A stretch of DNA of 64,000 nt, from the NCBI RefSeq assembly GCF_020379485.1, contig NW_026016792.1, forward strand, positions 49,912-113,911, read 5' to 3'. Of this stretch, positions 58,393 through 64,000 are shown one piece after another. Positions within the stretch are counted from its first letter, which is position 1; the number at the start of each line of letters is the position of its first letter. The position numbers were made by a program, and so were the translations under genes. The notes below the pieces were generated by a model, which did no database searches, had not been told where the DNA came from, and saw only the letters and a list, made by a program, of their open reading frames with translations. This stretch comes from Brassica napus. Its lineage: Eukaryota > Streptophyta > Magnoliopsida > Brassicales > Brassicaceae.

Positions 58393-60367
58393 GTTTTGAA
58401 GAAATCATAATTGTTTTTTTTTTGCTCTTTTAAATTACTGTATGGCTAAAAGCTTGGGAAATAAACAAAAGGCACGTTTGGATATATTTTTTTCAAATAT
58501 ATAATCAAGCAACCAATGCATTTAAAAAAAGTAATTTAGATTATACTAAACTATTAATGACATCATTGTATTACTATACAGTTATAAACTTTGTAATCCA
58601 TACAAATCCACTATGCGTACAATAACTATAGGAGGCAAAATCTGGTGGTGGGCCCTGGAAGGAACATTGAAAATACAGATAAATAACAACAAATATGTTA
58701 AAAAGAAGAGAAAATAGTATTAAATGCTAACATGTGAAGGGCTTGACTTGCGCCTGTGAAACACAGTGAGCAAGCTGGTCTGACTTGTGAACAGTATGCT
58801 TTTGCCACCGAAGACTCCCTTTCGATTATAATTAATTTCACACTCTCTCCAATTTAAAGTTAAAACTAGTAGTTGACTTCTTCGTCTTACTTATCTCGGA
58901 CGTTGACTTGGTTGATTAAGACCGGACTAGTTGTTCAATCACCGTTTTGGTAGTATAAATCAAAAGCTTTCGGATAAAAGCTGGACTAGTTATTCAGGAT
59001 ATGGGTAGACTTGAGCTTTGCTGGCATGTGGAGTTTGATTCTTCTCCTCTCATGGGATCGACATGGTAAGTGGACCCTTTTTTTACAGTAGACTTTTAAA
59101 ACCGCTCCATGGTATTTGGGCCTATTAAAGGGCCCACTCATTCTTTATCAAGACAAAATGGGGCATGGGCATCGCCTCATGACCCATCATATTATATTTA
59201 ATACTAGTTATAATATTTGTTAAATGTGTGTATTTGTCTATTTGATATTTATGAATAAAACTCATTACGTTTCTTAAAACAAATCAAACATAAATAAACA
59301 AAAACGTGTAGTGATAATATAATATGCAAAAGCTTTAGAAAATGAGAATACAACATGAACCAAACCGATCAACAAGGCTTTATAGGTTTATCAAACATTC
59401 ACTAGAAGCATTAAGCAAAATTGGCTGGATAAAATGTAATAGTGACTGCATCAATCTTACTCATTACAAACAAGAGATTTGCATGTAGGGTAAATAGATA
59501 AATTATATTTCATAGTTATACATCATACATATAATATTAGCTAAAAATACAGGTTAACGACATATTTTCACACCATAACTATCATATAGTAACAAATGTA
59601 CACAATCTTTCAACTTCAGCCTAATTGTACACAATTTAAGCATAACAACCTATTACTCCTTATCCCGAAAGATCAAAACCCGTTTTCACACAGACCGAGA
59701 TTTAGCTTGGTTTTAATGGTTTATGACATTAACTGATAGTAAACCAGTTGATATTGGTACAACCCGATCCAAACGAAGATCCAAATACAAATCGATTAAA
59801 ATCTGACCCGAACCCCTATTAGAATCCCCCAAATCGATTTCATCCTTTAAGACCCTAAAATCTAAAAATTCATAAAAGAGATTTGATTTCCACAGAGACA
59901 AACCAATAAGAGGTTTCGATTCCCACATACTCTCTTTATTCCATTTTGCCTTCCCTTCTTTACACTCATCATTGTCCTTAAGCTTTATCAAATATACAGG
60001 GAATGATATAGAGAGAGAGACTCAACAACAGAGAGAAAGAGACATAATTTTCAAAATTATACCTGACTAAAGCTTCAGTGGAGGAGCAACATTGTTCTTC
60101 GCTATTCCATTTCACTCTTCGTCGTGATTTGTCGCGAGCGAGGTAGAGAAAGATGATTTGGGGATTTAGGTTTTTTTGAATTGGGTTAAGTCGGGTCTCG
60201 GGTCGGTTTATAAGATCCAATTATATTTGGTCGAATTAATCCGGTTTATATTCTGTAATCGAGTCGTTTTAGGTTTAGTTAGGTTAATTATTAGCTAGGT
60301 ATATGTATTAGTTCATTCTTCAAAGTTTAGATGGAAATGAGTTTCGATCTTTCGAGATAAGGGGTAA

Positions 60368-61724
60368 CTAGATTTTGACCCGCGCAGACGCGCGGGTGTA
60401 TATTTTAAAAAATATGTTGATATTTGTTTTTCATGTAATTATTAGGATTTGGAAAAATGAATCCGAGGAACATAACCGATACCGATCCAAAGATATAGTA
60501 CCAAACCCAAACATAAATTGATTAAATATTCTAATTATTCAAAATTTTGTTATTTAGAGAACCGAATCTGATCCGAACCGAAGTATTTGAGTATCCGAAT
60601 TTATCTAAAAATAGATTTATATACTTATATATATTAATTATTTTTAGATTTAACGTATATAAAACATCAAAAATGATACTTTTAAATTGGTTTAAATACT
60701 TGAAAATATATATAGATAGTCAAAAATAAATATCTGAAATAGTTAAAGTATACTCAAATCACCAAAAATACTTAAAATAATTATTGATTTCGTATCCAAA
60801 ATTTTAAATCAAGCCAATTGATATGTTAAGCTTAAGTATTATGACATATGTTATTCAAATTTATACGTAATATATTATTTTATTTATACATTTTGAGAAA
60901 TTTAAAATATATAATGATTTAAGACTTTAAAAATAATTTAAATTAGTTATCCAAACCCAAACCAAACCCGCAAAGATCCAAATCGAACTCAAACCAAAAT
61001 TTAGAAACATTCTAATAAGGCTGAAATCTTTGACCCCGAAAACCCAAAATACAAACCGATCAGAACTAAACCCGTATGGGTATCCAAAAGCCCATCCCTA
61101 GTCATTATTATATATCGTATTTTATCATCATATAATTAATCGTATTTTATATGTACCATCATATAAGTAATCATATAATTAATAGTATTTTATACATACC
61201 ATCATATAAATAATTACATATATTATATTTTTAAAACTTAATATGAAATATGAAAACCATAATTTGAGTTGGTATTTCAAATTGGGCTTTGTATTATATT
61301 TTTCTTATATATATTGACAATATTTTTTTATAGTGGTTATTGAAAAATAGTTTAGTAAAAATCTATTTTTGAATATATGTATATTTTTGAATCAATTTTT
61401 GATATAAATCAAATTTGAATTATTATTTTGATTTGAAATATGTATATAAAGTTTAAATTTTGTTTTATGGTTAGTTTAGAAAAAAAATTTTAGGGAATTA
61501 GATTGACCCATTTTGGTATATTTTAAAAGTGGCCTAGATAACTTTCAATTTAAAAAAAAACATAAGCCCATTACTTTTTTTCTTAATACTAATATCCTTG
61601 TTTTTAAACAAAAATATTTTTTTTAAAAGACTGCAATCAATGTTTCCAAACACTCCAAATTTTTAAAAGTCATATTCAAGTCTCCAAACACTCCAATTTT
61701 GTACTTGAGTTTTAATAAGATAGA
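60368..61724 (-). mobile_element. Helitron (non-autonomous), 1.36 kb
   Basis: The left end reads CTAG, then TTTTGAC and the hairpin CCCGCGC-AGAC-GCGCGGG. The right end on the minus strand starts TCTATCTTATTAAAACTCAA, the same type as the 11.5-kb copy. Host A and T flank it. The interior is AT-rich with CCAAACCCAAA-like tracts and no gene. Confidence 0.85.
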
Positions 61725-62204
61725 TGGGTTGTCATACTTAAATTATATGCAATTACGCCGAAGTTAAAAAATTATGTACAATTATTATTATATGATAGTT
61801 ATGGTGAGGAAATAGATCGTTAATCCTTAAAACACACACACAGTGTTACATCTATATGCTGGTAAGCAGAAAGGCCTAGCTCTAGTCAATGCAATGTAAA
61901 TATCACTGGTATAGAGATTATAGATGGCTACTGTATATATCCCTGTATATATAATAATATCAAGAAATACTAAAAAGGAAATTAAAACCATATACATAAA
62001 TTTATTGGTGAACAATCTTTACTTTCTCGTCTGTAAGAACATAGACACAGAAACTTCCCGTGTTTTGTTTTTGTTTTAATCTCAGTTTCTTGTTTTGCTC
62101 TGTTCCAAGAACCGAATAAACAACAAACAGCTACTACAGACAGAGAAACCAAATCCCTGGATGATGTTTTTACTTTCCTCACTAGTGATCAAGACTATAT
62201 ATAA
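61725..62204. other. 3' region of the RING-CH gene
   Basis: Probable 3' UTR and spacer; nothing else recognised. Confidence 0.5.
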
Positions 62205-63840
62205 TCATTGCGGTGCAGCTTCAGGTTGGTGTTGTTGCCCTTGTGGACTCGGTACCAGCTCAGGTGCTACAGCATAGTGCAATCCTCCTCTGCGTTGTCC
62301 TCCACCGCTGTGTAACATAAACGCAACTTCTGCAGCGGCCAGAGCCGCTGCTTCCTGATATTCACAAACACAAGAACATAAGAGAGTAAACATAAGCTTA
62401 GACTAATGTGTGTGGAGTGTGTTATTTTACCTGTCTTTGTCTACGGCGTTGTAATATACTGATGGCCCAAGCCATGATGTAACACGGGAGGAGAAAACCA
62501 GCAGCACGTAGCATGAAAAGCTGTCCGAAACCAAAGGGAGAGAGAGAGAGAGAGTAAATACTATGACAAGATATTTTTTTTTCAAGAAAAATTAATTTAA
62601 AATGGTTTGGGCCTCATCATGGGCCTTCAGGCTCAAAACATTCAAAACGAGAGATTATTTAACGGTGTAGCAAGAGATGTTGCTTACAAAGAAGAAAGCT
62701 GATGGATCATCTTCTTCGTCGTCTGAGTTGTTGTTTGAAAGGTTCATAGCGTGTCTTAACAACAAAAGTGCCATTAACTGCCATTTCAACTCTCAATAAG
62801 TTTCAATTTTTCAACAAAGAAATGTTATAAACAGAACATTAATGTGGGGGCTTACGATAAGTGCAGCAGAGCGAAGAAACGCAGTTCCACTAGAGTTAGA
62901 ATCAGCATACTCGTCATAGTCCGCATCAAAGAAGTGACGTTCTGCAGCCGCCATTGCTAAAATGCGCGGATCGTTCAAGTCTAAGGGAACACCATTAGCC
63001 CAATCTTCACTGCATAACACACACAAACATAACAAACGTTTCTTGAATAAAATAAGATTTAGTTATATGAAACCACAAGAGAGATAGATACAGAAAATGT
63101 TACCCCATATCGATAATGGTATCATCAGGTGGTGGAGCTGTGTAGCCAGGTTGATAAGACTGTTGTTATCATCAAGGGAGAAGAAAACAAAGATCTTAGT
63201 AATTGCAATGAAAATGATTATAATCAATGATGACATTTATTTTTCTAAAAATCGGTCTAGGCGGCTGCAAATTAGACCCAAACCAAACGATTTTTCTTAA
63301 AAATATTATGTTGATTTTGTTTTTTTTTTTCTTGGGCATTTTGGTCTAGACGCCCGCATAATCAATAATCTGATATAAAACGTTTAACCACCGCCTAGCG
63401 ATTTCTTCAACATTGATTATATATGTTTACCTTGTGGCATATCTCACAGATGGTGTCGCCTTTCTCATTACACCAACGCTGAACACACTTCCTGTGAGCA
63501 TACTGAACACAGTAAAAACCAAAGTAGTTCAAGTTTTCAGCTACAATATACCGACAAAAACAGAAGAACAACTCACCTTCAAGCTGCCGCTACAAGAACA
63601 TGGAGACTCGAGGTTCTTAACAGAATCCTCCTCTTGGCAAATACGGCACTCAACTGATTGAATAAGCGGCTCCTCTTCATCAATGACGTGTTCTTGCTCG
63701 CTTCCTTCCTTATCATCTATAGGTTTAGTAGTGGCTTGAGCTCTGGAACATTCTCCAGAAGATTCATTGGATCCTCCCTCTGAATTAAGGTGATCAGATG
63801 TAACGAGACGGTCGGTACATGAACTCAGATGATCTGACAT
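62205..63840 (-). CDS. RING-CH (RINGv) membrane-associated E3 ligase, At5g62460-like
   Basis: Seven exons (63840-63577, 63502-63431, 63159-63104, 63009-62856, 62777-62688, 62520-62431, 62354-62205) give 291 residues. A Ser/acidic N-terminus leads to a C4HC3 RING-CH finger (CRICQEEDSVKNLESPCSCS, HRKCVQRWCNEKG, CEICHK). Then come a conserved plant motif (SYQPGYTAPPP, LDLNDPRILAMAAAERHF), two hydrophobic segments (SAALILMALLLLRHAMNL; FMLRAAGFLLPCYIMAWAIS), a poly-Ala helix and a Gln/Pro-rich tail. MARCH-like proteins of this design ubiquitinate membrane proteins. The start at 63840 (MSDHLSSC) is the first ATG; an upstream GTG in frame is ignored. Splice phases are consistent. A hAT MITE lies in the second intron. 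Confidence 0.92.
63225..63415. mobile_element. hAT-type MITE, copy D
   Basis: Intronic in the RING-CH gene. The left end CAATG, inner CTAAAAATCGGTCTAGGCGG, and the right end CGCCTAGCGATTTCTTCAACATTG match copies A to C. Flanks ATTATAAT and ATTATATA approximate an 8-base target duplication. Confidence 0.68.
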
Positions 63841-64000
63841 CTCTCTCACACTTTACCCTCAATGCTGAAAAAAAACGTTGACCTGTTAAAAAAAAACAAG
63901 AAAGCTCCAACAAATGTTTAGGATCCAATCTCAGCCATGAACACGAACGAACGAGAGAGAGAGAAGATTCGATCACAATTCAGAAATCACAATTCTCAAA

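Larger units (their letters stand above)
57444..60367. other. Spacer downstream of MYB96
   Basis: Holds the MYB96 3' UTR, then AT-rich DNA with three micro-insertions within 600 bases. Several W-box cores (TTGAC) lie around 58870-58910. A minus-strand region at about 59713-60200 has TA- and pyrimidine-rich leader-like sequence with possible splice signals and two open frames (for instance YLARDKSRRRVKWNSEEQCC). It may be a decayed 5' end or non-coding transcript; I do not recognise it. Confidence 0.4.

Noticed and set aside
1..64000. CRISPR arrays, operons, phage or bacterial systems
   Set aside because: The sequence is plant nuclear DNA with spliced genes; no such structures are present.

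Overview
The window is nuclear plant DNA from the Brassicaceae, most likely the genus Brassica or a close relative. Its intron-containing genes translate into proteins very close to Arabidopsis thaliana proteins, and in order they match a block near the bottom of Arabidopsis chromosome 5 (At5g62680 down to At5g62460, locus numbers from memory). The species call rests on this collinearity, on the inflated and repeat-rich spacers, and on the gene loss; it is an inference.

Left to right: the 3' part of the glucosinolate/nitrate transporter NPF2.11 (GTR2); the plasma-membrane proton pump AHA11 (minus strand); a decayed piece of the flowering regulator ELF5; about 10 kb of transposons; the U-box ligase PUB41; a small cysteine-rich ESF1-like peptide gene; a dead plantacyanin-like gene; the E2 enzyme UBC3; a truncated proline-catabolism gene (ALDH12A1/P5CDH); SRO5; an S-protein homologue with a decayed tandem copy; a frameshifted F-box gene; the microtubule plus-end protein EB1B; HVA22B; a mitochondrial-type ribosomal protein uL22; 13 kb of transposon-rich DNA; the cuticular-wax/ABA regulator MYB96; and a RING-CH membrane protein gene. 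About ten Arabidopsis genes expected between AHA11 and PUB41 are missing apart from the ELF5 relic, and GSTU9 is missing before MYB96. This is the pattern of a fractionated copy of a formerly duplicated or triplicated genome. Much of the biology is stress related: PUB41, SRO5, HVA22B and MYB96 are all tied to ABA, drought or salt in Arabidopsis.

Spacers hold five Helitrons with recognisable ends, all in the same orientation; a TRIM-like LTR element; two copia relics; a 5'-truncated LINE; a SINE-like insert; and hAT-, Harbinger-, Stowaway- and Mutator-type non-autonomous elements. One Mutator-type fold-back carries telomere-like repeats.

Three observations stand out. First, the convergent P5CDH/SRO5 pair, which makes salt-induced nat-siRNAs in Arabidopsis, is broken: the 3' half of P5CDH is gone. 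Second, at least fifteen tiny A- or T-tailed inserts (7 to 35 bp), each bounded by an 11 to 18 bp direct duplication, are scattered across the window and look like extreme 5'-truncated retroposition scars; one has disrupted the ELF5 relic. Third, a two-exon gene for a secreted six-cysteine peptide of the embryo-surrounding-factor type sits between two Harbinger-like elements and is easily missed by ORF scans.
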